A stretch of DNA of 64,000 bases from Tetracentron sinense (GCA_015143295.1 CM026567.1:14092416-14156415); one strand, 5' to 3'; shown: positions 21,094 to 33,748, counted from the stretch's first letter. Numbers and translations: made by a program. The notes: a model not told the origin generated them from the sequence alone.

Positions 21094-22377
21094 GGGATAT
21101 TCCTTCGACAGTCTCAATTGATCTCCTCACCATTTGGAACGAGTTGCACAAGGTTGAAATCAACTCTTCTTGGACTTCAGATCGTATTATATGGACTCCA
21201 AATAGCAAAGGCACTTGTTCTCTTAAAACAGCATGGAATTGCATTCGAGCCCATAACCAAATTCTTCCACAGTGGTCTTTGCTTTGGTCAGGTCAGTACA
21301 TACCTCGGCAGTCCTTTATTTCCTGGCTTGCACTCTCGAATAGACTTCAAATGCAAGATCGGCTTCTTAGGCTCAACATCTTAACTCGCTCAAGATTTGT
21401 CTTCTGTTGGACTTCGATGGAGAATACAGCACACCTTTTTTTTGACTGCAGATTCACTAATCAGATTTGGAAATATGTGTTACAGCTCTGCTGCCCATCT
21501 CGCCTGATTCTCCCTTGGGACCACAAGGTTGAATGGGCTGCTAAAGAATTCCAGGGTATAAATCTAATCCAGAATATCAAACGAGTTGCATTTTGTGCCA
21601 CAATATAACACATTTGGGCTGAACGGAATAGCAGAATATTCTTGAACTCTTCCAAATCCCTTGAGCATGTTATTAAAGCATCATCACTGACACTAGACTA
21701 AAGATAAGTGCCTCAACTGATTAGGTGGAAGACTCGGCCTGCAACAGAAATTTTCTTACCAAATGGTAGCTTTCTCCTCGTTACTTTCATAAGCCCCAGT
21801 AGTGGTGCACTTGGTCCCCACCACCAATTGATCATTGGGTCCTTAACAGTGACAGCTCCGTAAGAGCTGGAAGTGTAGGCTTTGGGGGTATCATACGGGA
21901 CCACAGAGGAGATCCCTTGGTGGCATACGTTACCGGGATAGTAGAAACGGACATTCTAAAGTTAGAAATCATGGCCATTGCGCGAGGTCTCGAAATTGCA
22001 AAGGATTATGGAGTGCAAAACCTCGTGATTGATTCTGATTCCTTACAAGCTACAAGACTTCTTTCCTCTTCGAGTGAGCACCCTTGGACTCTAAGTAACC
22101 TAGTTTCCCATTGCAAATGCCTTCTGACAGATTTTTCCTCCTACACCATTCATCATATATGGGAAGAAAGCAACGCATGAGCTGATTTTTTGGCAAAATT
22201 TTGTAATTCTAACTCTTGTATAGTTCTTTCACCTCGTGACTTCCCTTCTGATCTTTCTTCTATTCTTGAGAAGGACAGCGTTGGTTGTAAATTCCTTAGA
22301 TTGTAATTCCTTTCTTCTTTTATATATATCTGGTCAGGGTCCGCCTAACCCTAGCTTACCTTCCAAAAAAAAAAAAA
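21094..22377 (+). mobile_element. 5'-truncated L1 LINE (zf-RVT, RNase H, 3' tail)
   Basis: It begins at the LTR end. It encodes ORF2 C-terminal sequence: DRIIWTPNSKGTCSLKTAW, a zf-RVT region (QSFISWLALSNRLQMQDRLL, FCWTSMENTAHLFFDC), then an RNase H region with LEIMAIARGLEIAKDYG and DSDSLQATRLL, ending in a GCKFLRL-type C-terminus near 22,305. Several frame breaks and stops interrupt it, for example a stop near 21,606 and a frame change near 21,690-21,920. The 3' tail has the conserved GGTCAGGGTCCGCCTAACCC hairpin (22,336-22,352) and an A run ending at 22,377. Confidence 0.9.
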
Positions 22378-23386
22378 GGGTTTTAACCTAGGGTTTCAAC
22401 TTGAGAGAAATCAAGGGTTTGAGAACCCAAGATCATCCCAAAACCTTGGATTTCTCAATCCAAGGTTCAAGCACGTGAGGAGCACCTCCTCCAAGCTCGA
22501 CAGCAACTCCACGCACGTTTTGGAGGGTTTTCCATCACCTATTCAAGATCGGTACCCTATGCTACCCTCCTAGTCATGTTTTCCCTTTTTCTTACCTTCT
22601 TCTTTGATTTCCCTAAATTATGAATATACAATGTGATGGGATGCATGAAAGGAGATGGATGTTGGGCGATGGATGCCGTGGCTATGTGATGTGATGAATA
22701 AAATGGGATGAGCATTTCACCAATAATGAACACACATGGATGATGGATGGATTGGATGACTCATTAATCAAGAAAAACATGATTTAAGGCAAGGAATTTT
22801 CTAGGGTTTCATGTTAGTGTGTTATCTTGCTTTCTAGAACGGCATGTGGTAAAGCATGTGCTTATTTTAATGAATTCTATTCTATGAAATTCAATATGCC
22901 ATGTTAAATTCCAAGCTATGGCATGTACACGACCTCACAAGCACGACATGCATTTACGAGTCAAGCATGGTTTAACGGATTTTTCAAGAACAAGGGTTTT
23001 ATTCTCGATTCAAGAACACCATGACAAGGCCAAACGTAAGGGTTGGTAATTAGAGGTAGGGCATATCTTAAGATATGTTTTGCCTCGCTTTTGACAAGAA
23101 CATGAACACGGAAAGAACAAGCAAGCAAGATGTTAGTGCGCCTCCAAGCATGCAAGTTTACTTTATTGCATTTTCTCAAAAGAGGGGGTTTACACTTCCC
23201 TCCCTTTAAGTTGAATTTGTCATATCTCAAAAGAGGGGGTTTACACCACCCTCCCTTCAAGTTGTTCAAGGGCACTAACATCCCAAGTGCATGAGCATGT
23301 TTAAATTCCAAGCAAGCAAGCATAAGCATTTTAATTTCATGGCATGACATGCATGACAAGACATGACAAGCATAACACGACAAATA
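22378..23386 (+). repeat. LTR fragment (leader region), both ends missing
   Basis: It has the AACCTAGGGTTTCAA leader, a CAAGATCGGTACCC...CCCTCCTAG motif (about 22,543-22,576) and hairpin-like units GAGGG-GGTTTACACCA-CCCTC and a TTCCCTCCC variant (about 23,185-23,262). No U3 or LTR end. It belongs to the same LTR subfamily as 36,961-37,398. Confidence 0.8.
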
Positions 23387-23485
23387 TTTGGGAATTTAAG
23401 CGTATTCCGAATTTCAGCATTGGAAGTCTTCCAGTCAAATACTTGGGAATGCCATTAATTTCTGGTCGTCTATCTTCTATTTACG
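23387..23485 (+). pseudogene. Short L1 LINE fragment (RT region)
   Basis: It encodes FSIGSLPVKYLGMPLISGRLS, the conserved block after the RT active site. It is only about 100 bp, truncated at both ends, and lies just before L1-A. Confidence 0.75.
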
Positions 23486-24087
23486 AATAGCATCCCAAGC
23501 ACTCGGTGATGGTGTTTGGTTTCTACGGTGATGGTGTTTGCTTTCCGGTAAGTTTCTTTCTCTTTTTTTCTTCTCCGGTGGCCAGTGTTCTTTGTCTCTA
23601 GGGTTGAACGTTTTGTTCTTCTTCTCCGGCCATTGGCCGGAGATCATTTCATCACTAGTGTCTACCGTGTGTGCTTTTCCTTCTGTTGTTAGTTTTCAGT
23701 TTGTGTTGGAAGCTTCATCTCTGCTTCCATCTGGTTTTGTGTCTTTCTGGTTTTCTTTTTGTGATGTCGGTGATGGAAGCTTCTTCCCTGTTTCCATCTC
23801 TATAGTTCACCGCTCTCAGGTGTGGCTTGTCCCCTCGGTTGTTCTCTTATCCCTCTCCGGCCTTTTGGACGGAGATCTCCTTTTTTGGTTTCTTCTCTCC
23901 TCCCTCTTCTTGCTTAAGTTTCTTAGTTCAAACTGAATACAGTAGGTTAGTGAGAAGCTTGGTTTTGTTCTGGGGAGGGGTGTTTTTTCCTTTGTTTGTT
24001 TTTTACTGGTTTTGGAGTTTCTCGGGTCTTCTTCTTCTTCATCGTCTTCTGTTTTTGTTTTTTTCGGTCCGGTCTTTTTTCGAGGCC

Positions 24088-25537
24088 ATGGCCGGCGGTG
24101 GCCGATCTTCCTTCTCCTCCCTCCGGGGAGGTTGTAGCCCTGGTATCCGTGCAAGGGTAGGTGTAAAACCTTTACTTGAGTTTTCAGGAGTGTTAGGCAA
24201 GGATAGTGAGCTTGACGCTCCTGAGATTGATCCTGTTGGCTTGCCAGACGCTTCTGTTGCGTTGTCACTCTCTGATTCTCGTTTTAGCCCCCATAGTCCA
24301 AAAGGGGTCTTGAGTGGGTCCTTGGACTGTAGTGCTAGTTTTAATGCTGATGGTACTCGAGGCATTATTTCTATCCCTTTGGGTGGCTTGTCTTCGTCGG
24401 ACCCTCTGTCCCAAGCGCCTAGGTCCCCTGGACATGCCTTTAGCAATCGCTTGGGTTTGTTTTCTCCCGAGCTAGAAAATTTCCCTCCTCTTCGTGGGCC
24501 CACTCTTGTTCAGAGGGTGGGGGTTGGTTCAGCTGCTGATGTCCCTCATACCAGTCTAAGCTCTTCTAGTCACGCTAGCTATGGTTCTATTCATCTGATT
24601 GGTGCTGCTATAGCTCCCTCTAGTTGGTCTTCATTTTTCAATGCTGCAAAATCTGCTCCTTTAGGAGGTGCTCTTGAGTTCATCCCTCCGGTGATGGTTG
24701 ATGGTGAATTCCGACTTTCTAAGTCGAGTGAGGAGATTGAACAGTCGTCTGCTGAGTGGAAGAATTCCTTGGTTGGTTTCTTCTTAGGCCCTAAACCTCC
24801 TTTTCTTACTACGAAAAATTCAGTGGAAAGACTTTGGAAAGTCCGTGGAAATCTTGAAGTGTTCTCTTTATACTCAGGTTTTTTTTTATCTTTAAGCTAA
24901 ATTGTGAAGAAGATAAGCTTCGGATTTTGGAAGGAGGGCCATGGAGGGTTCATTCGTCCCTATTGATTTTGAAGGAATGGAACAGATCTCTTAAACTTGA
25001 TAAGGTTGAATTCTCGGTCCTGCCCTTGTGGGTTAAAGTCTTTAACCTACCCCTTCCCTTGTGGAATGTGAGGGACTTGAGTGCTATGCTTGGTAAGCCA
25101 ATTTGCCTTGACAAACTTTAGAGCGAAATAGGTTGAATTATGCTAAAATGTTTGTTGAGGTCAATGCTCTTGAAGTGCTGCTGACTGAGATTTGTTTTTC
25201 TTTAAATGACGAAGAAGAAGAAGTCAAGCTAAAATTGGAATATGAGTGGAAACCAGCTAGGTGCTCTCGGTGTAGAGTTTTTGGTCACACTGATGGAAAA
25301 TGTCCTGATAGTATAGGACAGAGTGTGAACTCTAGAAAGGGGCAGATTCGCAGTAGAAGCCGATCTTGCATGTCAGCTCCAAGGTCGATATGGAGAGTGA
25401 GGGAGGTAAAGGGATCGTCTAAGTGTGAACCTGAGCATAATGAAGTGATGGGTGATCAAGCCCCAACAGAGAAGGATCGGACTGATAGTTCTCCTGAGAA
25501 GGATTCTGATGATGTGGTGCCTCAAAGAAAATCGTGA
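24088..25537 (+). pseudogene. L1-A ORF1 (RNA-binding protein, DUF4283 and zinc knuckle)
   Basis: ORF1p of plant L1 binds LINE RNA and forms the RNP. The likely start is the ATG at 24,088 in GAGGCCATGGCC. Residues 1-240 are Ser/Pro/Gly-rich and look disordered. A DUF4283-like domain follows (SSAEWKNSLVGFFLGPKPPF near 24,750-24,810; EEDKLRILEGGPW near 24,905-24,945; LPLWVKVFNLPLPLWN near 25,020-25,070). A canonical CX2CX4HX4C knuckle (CSRCRVFGHTDGKC) lies at 25,262-25,303. Breaks include a frameshift at the T run near 24,880 and a stop near 25,121. A tail resembling ORF1 C-termini (NRFVALNE) lies near 25,785. The long N-terminus sets it apart from L1-C. Confidence 0.85.
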
Positions 25538-26044
25538 ATAGAGCCTAGTGGAGATCAGACGGCCCTAGGAGTTGCACTCCTCATGAACCCACCCGTGTCG
25601 AGGCCATTTCAGAGTCTAAAGATGGAATAGGGACTAAGGAATGGAGTGAGGAGCCTTTGGATGAGATTGATATTGGCCCTATAAATGCATTACTTACCAG
25701 CGTAGCCCCTAGAAATTATACTGTTGGAATTAAGCATGGTAAACGTAAACTCACAAAGATGAATTCTAGCATTGTCAGTCCGAACAGGTTCGTTGCTCTA
25801 AATGAATCTCCATCGGTTTTGGCCTTAGACGAGTTATAGGGTTCGGTATTTGCTACTCATCACAAGAAACTTCCTAGCCCTCTAAGTTCGTTACACAATG
25901 ATGAAGGTAGGAAGGGGCAAAGAGTGCCCTCCCAGGGGAGACAACCGACCCATCAAGGACGGCCAGGGCCTGGAGGTTCCTCTCGATAATTTTCTTGGGT
26001 AGCTCTTTAAAGGTTTTCTTGGGGCTGCTTTCCTTTTTGCCTTC

Positions 26045-29000
26045 ATGAATTTTGGTTGCTGGAATATTAGAGGTTTGAATCACCCCTCAAAGCAAGAGGA
26101 AGTTAAGAGATTTAGCACTACCCAAAATATAGCCTTCATGGGCATTGTTGAAACGAGAGTTCGGAGTTGTAACAAAGTTATGGTGAGCAAGTCAATTCGG
26201 CGTGAATGGAACCTTATTGAAAACTATGATTACTCTACTCGTGGTCGTATTTGGATCCTTTGGGATTCAACCTGCCTTGACGTTCAAATCATAAATAAGA
26301 CTGAGCAGGTGATTAACTATCAAGTAGTTGATAATCAATCGAGTAGAAGCTGGATGGCTTCAGTGGTTTATGCTGCCAATTCTATGGAAGAAAGACACGC
26401 TTTATGGGCTAATCTTGAATCTCAAGCCAGACTGTCAAATGAGCCTTGGATCCTTTTAGGTGATTTCAATGTCGTGCGATCCCAAGCTGAGAAAATTTGA
26501 GGAGCACAAGTTTCTGAGAGAATTTCTAGGACATCAATCACTGTTTTGACAAATCTGGCCTATTTGATCTGAAGAGCAAGGGGTTGTGGCATACCTGGTT
26601 CAATAAAGCGGTGGGAAATGGTCGTGTCCAAGCGAAACTTGATCGAGCTATGGTTAACCTATCTTGGTTGGATTCTTTTGATTCTTCTTAGGCTGATTTC
26701 AAGGCTCCTGGTATTTCGGATCATGCCCCCATTCTGGTTACTCTGGCTCAGTATAAGCCTCGATGCTCGTGTCCCTTTAAAATTTTCAATTTCTGGGCTA
26801 ATCACCCATCGCTCTTAGATCTTGTTCAAGAGGCCTGGCAGATGCCAATCTCAGGCAACCCCATGTTGATTTTGGTTCAAAAATTGAAAGCGCTGAAACT
26901 CATCCTTAAACCTTGAAGTAAGGATTTGTTCGGGAAGCTCAACCAGAAAATTCAAGTTGCCAAAGTGGATCTGGATGCTGTCCAAACCTTATTACAAGAT
27001 GACCCCCTTAATTCTGCACTGGCCTCTTTTGAAAGGGAACAATCTAGGCACTATTTGCAAGTGTCAAGCTGAAGAAGCAGCCGTTAAGCAGAAATCCAGA
27101 ATTTCATGGCTTAGCTTGGGCGATTCAAACACAGCTTTCTTTCACAAAAGTATGGTGGTTAGAAGGTCTTTCAATAGGAATACTTCAATCTTTGATGAGA
27201 ATGATCTTAAAACTGAAGATGAGGAGTAGATAAGATCATAGCTATTAAGTTCTTCACGGATCTTCTGGGAAAGGAAACAGAGGGGCAGAATGATACTGAG
27301 AATTCGCTTCAGTTCCACTCTTATCTTAGTGAGAATGAGAAACAAATTTTGGAAAGTGATGTCTTGGATGAGGAGATCAAAAATGCTCTTTTTTCCATGA
27401 AAGATGATAAAAGTCTCTGCCCTGATGGGTTTACGGTTCTGTTTTTTCGTAAATGCTGGAGTATAGTTAGCCATGACTTTCTCAAAGCCGTCCGGAACTT
27501 CTTTATCTAAGGCCAGCTACTGTCCCAAGTTAATGCTACTCTTATATCCTTGATAAATGCAAGAGGCCTAACCAGTTTGGAGACTTCAGGCCTATCTCTC
27601 TATGCAATGTCATTTACAAATGCATCTCCAAAGTCATCACCAACCGATTGAGAGGTCTGATTGGTTCGATTGTTAGCTGGAACCAATCAGCTTTCATTGT
27701 AGGAAGGAATATTGTGGATAATTTTCTTCTTTCTCATGAGCTCATTCGAAACTATCACAACGATAAGGGCAAGGCCAGATGTACGATAAAAATGGACCTG
27801 AAGAAAGCTTATGATTCGGTTCGATGGGATTTCCTTTTTGCTACCCTGGAAAAGCTTCAGTTCCCAGTTAAGTTCCTAGCCTGGATAAGAACTTGTGTGA
27901 CTTCACCATCATACTCGGTAGTGGTTAATGGCTCCCCAACAGGTTTTTTCAAAGGGACTAGAGGCCTTAGGCAAGGAGACCCTCTATCTCCTCTCCTCTT
28001 TGTGATAGTCATGGAAGGTTTATCGTGCATGCTCAATGAGGCTATGGTGCAAGGTACGCTCATCCCTCATCCTCGATGCATTGAACCGTAGATTTCTCAC
28101 CTTTGTTTCGCAGATGACTTATTAGTTTTTATGAGTGCGGAGCCCTCCTCGGCGTCCACACTCAAGGCTATCCTTGATAAGTTTGGTGAGGAAGCTGGTC
28201 TACTTCCTAATAAGGAGAAGAGTCAGTTATTTTTCGCAGCTTCCTCTAGCCCTACTAAGCAGCTTATCTCGGGGATGTTGGGGTTCAAGGAAGGAAAACT
28301 TCCCATAAAGTACCTAGGGCTACCAATGGTTTCCTCTCGGTTATATGCTTCGGATTGCCAGCCGCTTATTGACAAAGTTAAAGACTGTATGGCATCTTGG
28401 AAAGGATCTCTCCTCTCTTATGCGGGTCGGTTGGAGCTCCTCAAATCGGTTATTAGTAGTCTCTACATCTACTAGTCAGGATGTTTCCTTCTCCCTGCTA
28501 GTGTGCTATTGGGTTGAGCAACTTTGTGCTAATTTTCTTTGGTCTGGCCTGAATGTTCAAAGGAACGTTTCCCCAGTGAGTTGGAAGTCTGTGTGCAAGC
28601 CTTTATCTGAGGGAGGACTGGGTATGAGACGGTTACAGGATTGGAATAAGGCAGCTCTTATGCGTCATGTTTGGCAAATAGAGACTAATTCCCCCTCCCT
28701 TTGGTCTCAATGGGTCAAGAGATATCTTATCAAAGATGAGCATTTTTGGAAATTAAAGGAACCGGTGGACTGTTCTTGGTCTTGGAGAAAGCTATTACAC
28801 ATGTGAAAATTGGCTCGACCTCTCATTTTCCACATCATTGGGAATGGTTCTAAGACTAATATATGGTATGACAGCAGGTTAGAGATAGGATCTCTGGATG
28901 AGCTATATGGTAACCGAATGATCTATGATTCGGGTCTTGGATCCATGGCCCGAGTGGAAGCCTTATTATCTAATGGGAGGTGGCAGCTTCCTCTCCCGTC

Positions 29001-29445
29001 TTCATGGGACCTCAGTCAAGTTTGGAGTGCAGCCTCTAAAGTTCAATTACGGGTCCGACCTCCTATTGATAAAATTATTTGGAAACCAAGTTCCAATGGG
29101 CTCTACACACTCAAATCCTCATGGAATGCATTGCGATCCCAATCCTGTAGAATAGAATGGGCTAAAATCCTTTGGTTCCCCCTTAATATCAAGCGACACA
29201 ACTTTATCTCGTGGCTTGCATTATCAGGAAGATTGCAAACTCAAGACAAATTAGTCAAGCACTCGGTTATAACTCGATCTGGATGTTGCTTTTGCTGGAT
29301 TTCCAATGAAAGCATGGAGCACCTATTTTTTGAATGTTCTATTCCCCAAGCTATATGGATTAGACTGCTGGGATATAACCATCATGTAGTGTTGCCTTAG
29401 GGGGAGGAAATCCAATGGCTAGCCTATGAGACCTCTAAAGGAGAT
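26045..29445 (+). pseudogene. L1-A ORF2, 5' part: endonuclease, RT, zf-RVT
   Basis: ORF2p nicks target DNA and reverse-transcribes LINE RNA. The endonuclease starts MNFGCWNIRGLNHPSKQEEVKRF and includes ETRV and WILLGDFNVV (to about 26,500). RT has YKCISKVI (near 27,620), QSAFIVGRNIVDNFLLSHEL (near 27,690), KMDLKKAYDSVRWDF, GLRQGDPLSPLLFV (near 27,965) and the catalytic FADD (28,108-28,119). zf-RVT lies at about 29,040-29,390 (FISWLALSGRLQTQDK, FCWISNESMEHLFFEC). There are stops near 26,500, 27,228, 28,090 and 28,475, plus several frameshifts. The 3' part resumes at 36,191. Confidence 0.88.
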
Positions 29446-29512
29446 TTTTTTTTTTTTGGAGGTAAGCTGGGGTTAGGCGGACCCCGACCAGATACATATA
29501 AAGAAGAAAAAA

Positions 29513-30105
29513 TTACAATCTAAGGAATTTACAACCCACTCTATCCTTCTCAAGAATAGAAGAAAGGACAGGAGGGAAGTCACAAGGGGAAAGAACTATA
29601 AAAGAGATAGAATTACAAAATTTTGCCAAAAAATCAGCTCTTGGGTTACTTTCTCGCCATATATGATGAATGGTGTAGGAGGAAAAATCTATCAAAAGGC
29701 GTTCACAATATGCCACAAGGTTACTTAGAGTCCAAGGGGTCTCACTCGAAGAGGAAGAAGTCTAGTAGCTTGTAAGGAATCAGAATCAATCATGAGATTT
29801 TGCACTCCATAATCCTTGGCAATTTCGAGACCTCCCACAACAGCCATGATTTCTAACTTTAGAATATCCGTTTCAACTATCTCGGTAGCGTAGGCCACCA
29901 AGGGATCTCCTCTGTGGTCTCGTATGATACCCCCAAAGCCTGCACCTCCAGCTCTTACGGAGCCGTCACTATTAAGGACCCAATGATCAATTGGTGGTGG
30001 GGACAAAGTACACCACTTATGAAAGTAACGAGGGTAAAGCTGCCATTTGGTAAGAAAATTCCTGTTGCAGGTCGAGTCTTCCACTTGATCAGTTGAGGCG
30101 CTTAT
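29513..30105 (-). pseudogene. L1-B ORF2 C-terminus: RNase H domain
   Basis: The minus strand encodes HHWVLNSDGSVRAGGAGFGGIIRD, LKLEIMAVVGGLEIAKDYG and DSDSLQATRLL, then HHIWRESNPRADFLAKFCNS and the terminal GCKFLRL. This is the RNase H domain found at the end of many plant L1 ORF2 proteins, with the Asp of NSDGS and the Glu of LEIM visible. A frame change lies near 29,725. Confidence 0.88.
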
Positions 30106-30465
30106 TGTAGAGCCCCGAAACTTTGTGTCATGTATTGGAAACTGTGTCAAGGCATTATGCCTTTGTAACCTTCCTATTTCTATGAAATGAAGAAAATTAA
30201 AGAACCATAAGTGTTAAGAAGTAGTATTCCTAAGTCGGGTGTATCGAAAACCCGAGGTACTGATTCTCATTTGCGGATCAGTCAACTTTAGGGACAATTC
30301 GTTCAATAAATAAAGAAGAAATTGGAAATTCTAAAACACCAGGAATGTTCATTTTCGAAAGACGAATCCAACGCAAGTTGAATCGTCAAAATCGGGCAAC
30401 TGAGTCAAAAGTTATGGCCAAATTACCAAAGTGTGGAAAAATAGGACAAAAACAACAAAATCTGA

Positions 30466-30712
30466 AGGGTGCGATCGATCGTATACAGGCAAAATGGGTC
30501 CCAAACTCTTGGGGCCATATGCGATAGATGGATCCCCAGGTGCAATAGATCACAGGGATTTGCGATCAATCGCAAGAGTGTGCGATCGATCGCATGCAGG
30601 GGAAAATCATACCAGAAATGTTCGGGTTCATGCGCGATAGATCTCATCCAGGTGCGATAGATCGCAAGGACCTGCGATCGATCGCAGATAAGTGTGTGAT
30701 CGATCGCATGCG
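30466..30712 (+). repeat. TGCGATCGATCGCA palindrome cluster in U3 of solo LTR A
   Basis: About eight versions of GCGATCGATCGC or GCGATAGATCGC at irregular spacing. The core palindrome differs by one base per side from the ACCGATCGATCGGT type of other families. Confidence 0.8.
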
Positions 30713-31585
30713 CTAGCAGATTCCGGATTTGAGGGTCTTAAACCCTTTTCTTGTTAGGGATCCTCATTTTGGGGCATTTCTAACCTAGAGAAGAGAAAAG
30801 GGGAGAAAGAGGAAGAGAGGATTTTGAGGAAATCCTCCAAGGAGCTTGGATTGAGAGATCAAAGGGAGTTCAAGCTTGGGAAATTACAAGCAAGGGGCTT
30901 CCCCAAAGCATCACGAGTTCTCCATACCCAAGTGGGAGTTCTTCCTCAAGTTGGAATCCACATCAACGGTGTTATTTAACCCCAGATCAAGGTCGGTACC
31001 CTACACTACCCTCCTAATTCATAGTCTCTTTTATTTTATGTTTTTCCCTAAATTTCTAAGCAAGATAATGTGGGGTGAATGGATGGTGGTGTGGATGTGA
31101 ATGGGCGATTGGATGCCGTGTGGTTGTTGCAATGAATGAAATGGGGAGGGCATTGTACCAATAATGAATACACATGTGTGTTATGATCGTTAACCCACCT
31201 AGAAATTTTAAGATTTAGGATTAACCATAATGCACGTACCACGTGTTTGATGAAATGCCAATGTGAAAGAGATGAGTTGTAAATCAAGAAATGCATGCTT
31301 AGAAGCTTGCAAAAATTGCTAGGATTTATGATAGTGTGATACGTTGTTTTCCCTAAATTGGTATGAATATTGATTTGCTCAAATTATTGATGTTCTATGT
31401 ATTGTAAAATCCCCAAATTGTCATATTTAATTTCAAATGAAAGTATGCACACGATTCCACGAGCACGGCATGCATGGCATGTTTTACCGACGGTTTTGCA
31501 AGAGTAAGGATGTTAGGGGTGGGACATATTTTACGATATGTTTTACCTCGCTTTTGACAAGAGGACAAGAACAAGCATTTCTTAG

Positions 31586-31700
31586 GAGGGAGTTTACACT
31601 TCCCTCCCTTCCATGAGGGGTCTCCCCTCACTCACAAGTGTATTTGCATTAAAGAAGGGTCTCCCTTCCCTCTCAAGGCATATCACGAAAGAAGGGACTC
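31586..31700 (+). repeat. Mixed hairpin array, solo LTR A leader
   Basis: Three stem types side by side: GGAGGGA-GTTTACACT-TCCCTCC, GAGGGG-TCT-CCCCTC and GAAGGG-TCT-CCCTTC, the last with a GACTCCC variant. Confidence 0.7.
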
Positions 31701-32062
31701 CCTTCCCTCTCAAGGCATCTCACAAGTACATGAGCATGTTGAACTCCCATGCAAGCACGCATGACAGGCATGGTACACGCATGACAAGCATGATACAAGC
31801 ATGACACGTATGACACGAAATGACAAAACAAGACACATGACAAGACGAATTTTAAAGCACGAAACTAGAATTTTAAGTTAAGTCAAGTGCACGATGTTTT
31901 CAAGCGATTTATCGGTTTTTATGAAACGCAAGCATAAACATAAACTGTTTTATTTTTTTGTTATGATATGAATCGCTTCCTGTCTTATATTGTATTTGCA
32001 ATGCTATGGCTGTTGGTTAGTGTTTGGTACCCGCTAAGTATTTCATGCTCAGTCGTACGTTT

Positions 32063-32182
32063 ATGTCGGCAGGTTCTGAGGGAGCTGCTGCTCCATTTGA
32101 TGTCTGTGCTCCTGGCCCATGGGTGGAGGAGGAGTACATTGAGGAGCCTGTGGGGGATCCTCAGGGCGAGGGCCACTATTAG
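32063..32182 (+). CDS. PWVEEEY mini-ORF, solo LTR A copy
   Basis: 39 codons with the same ATG context. The first 24 residues are as in family 1; the tail (IEEPVGDPQGEGHY) differs but keeps length and acidity. Confidence 0.45.
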   Translation: MSAGSEGAAAPFDVCAPGPWVEEEYIEEPVGDPQGEGHY

Positions 32183-32484
32183 GTTGTGGTAGATTCTGAG
32201 TGAATAGCTGTGGGTGAGATGAGAGTATATCCATGTATTTTGGCGGGCATGTCCGCATTTTCTTTTTATATAAACTTGGATCATGAATATGTATATACTC
32301 ATAGAGGTTGTTGGTTAAGTCTTCCGTTGTGCTTTATAGTTTATGTTTCCGCTATTATTGTCCTCTATTGTGTATGCTCTAGGTCTGTTGCAGGTTATTT
32401 TGATCAAGCAAGTCATGCAAGTCATGATGAGTCGTCCAAGATTCACTCTAATTCCTAGGGTGGGTTTTGGGTCGCGACACTTAT

Positions 32485-33055
32485 CTTGAGTCTAATGTCT
32501 GTGATGATGCTGCTAATAAGTTGCTCAAGGGATTTGGAAGAGTTTGAGAATATTCTGCCATTTCGTTCAGCCCAGATGTGATAAATTGTGGCACAAAATG
32601 CAACTCGTTTGATATTCTGGATTAGATTTATACCATGGAATTCCTTAGCCACCCATTCAACCTCACGGTCCCAAGGGAGAATCAAGTGAGGGGTAACCGC
32701 AGAGTGTAACACATATTTCCAAATCTGATTTGTGAATCTGCAGTCAAAAAAAAGATGTGCGGTATTCTCCGTCGAAGTCCAGCAGAAGACACATCTTGAG
32801 CGAGTTAAGATGTTGAGCCTAAGAAGCCGATCTTGAGTTTGGGGGCTATTCGAGAGCGCAAGCCAGGAGATAAAGGATTGCCGAGGTATGTACTGACCTG
32901 ACCAAAGCAGAGACCATTGTGGAAGTAATTGGTTATGGGCCCGAACGCAATTCCATGCTGATTTAATAGAATAAGTGCCTGCACTGTTTGGAGTCCATAT
33001 GATACGATCTGAAGTCAAAGAAGAGTTGATTTCAACCTTATGCAACTCGTTCCAT
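32485..33055 (-). pseudogene. L1-B ORF2 zf-RVT segment
   Basis: Minus strand: SDRIIWTPNSAGTYSIKSAW, QSFISWLALSNSPQTQDRLL, CVFCWTSTENTAHLFFDC and NIKRVAFCATIYHIWAERNGRIFSNSSK. The frame is open almost throughout, so this segment has decayed little. Solo LTRs A and B bound it. Confidence 0.9.
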
Positions 33056-33361
33056 GTCGCGACCCAAAATACCCCTCCTAGGAGTTAGGGATACATTGAC
33101 TCGTGACCGCCGTATCATACCTCCAGTATAATACATAAGGCACAGTAGAGACCTGTCAGAAACACAAACATATCTAGTGAAAGCGATAAAGAATGCACAG
33201 CGGAATAAAATACTAAACATAGCGAAAGCAAAGCGATACTCCTATAACTCAATTCAAGTATGAACCAACAAAAATATATACATGTGAGAAACCCAAAAGT
33301 GGAGTGGACAAACCCCACACTCACATCACAAAATAACATCTTAAAGTTCTAAGTCTGCCGA

Positions 33362-33505
33362 TCAACAAAAGTCGAAGTCTCGACACCTATCTATATGACC
33401 ATCGTCCTGATAATGATCCATGGAAGGCTCCGGGTCGAAGTACTCTTCCTCCAACCATGGTTCCATGCCACATATGTTGAACGGAGCCCGAGCACCTGCC
33501 GATGA
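33362..33505 (-). CDS. EPWLEEEY mini-ORF, solo LTR B (divergent family)
   Basis: The frame encodes SSAGARAPFNICGMEPWLEE and EY, then DPEPSMDHYQDDG and a C-terminus ending DFDFC. The usual ATG is absent here, yet the peptide frame is kept. The tail matches the solo LTR C copy (PEPTMDHHQDDG) with many synonymous codon differences. Confidence 0.4.
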   Translation of the reverse strand, partial: SSAGARAPFNICGMEPWLEEEYFDPEPSMDHYQDDGHIDRCRDFDFC

Positions 33506-33748
33506 TAACAAATATCGGCTGAGCGTGAAATACTCAGCGTATACAAACTAATAACAATAAAGCATTAAGCATAGAGCATACAAATCATAGAGAAGGAAAT
33601 CCGTAAAAACATGTAAGTGCGTGGAAACTTTGAAATAACATGTGAGATGAGTTTCGAAACCAAAACCAAAACTGTAACCTTGAGAGTCATGCGATAATCA
33701 TAGCCTTGTGAGTTCTTGTGAGTTCATGGAGTTACTTAGAGTCATTAT

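Larger units (their letters stand above)
30106..32479 (+). repeat. Solo LTR A (2,374 bp), perfect CTTAT target duplication
   Basis: It starts TGTAGAGCCCCG and ends GGGTCGCGACA. CTTAT flanks both sides (30,101-30,105 and 32,480-32,484), and LINE L1-B continues on each side, so this is a complete solo LTR left by LTR-LTR recombination. U3 holds GCGATCGATCGC palindromes (about 30,466-30,712). The leader has a mixed hairpin array (31,586-31,700). Confidence 0.95.

Noticed and set aside
23538-24087. Open frame upstream of L1-A ORF1 as a separate host gene
   Set aside because: The sequence is T/C-rich and leads into ORF1 with no homology that I recognise. It fits a LINE 5' UTR.
31985-32302. Minus-strand frames across the LTR ends (also 9,331-9,702, 55,806-56,177, 4,735-4,953)
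   Set aside because: They are antisense to the mini-ORF and recur only because the LTR recurs. Family 2 and solo LTRs B and C do not keep them.
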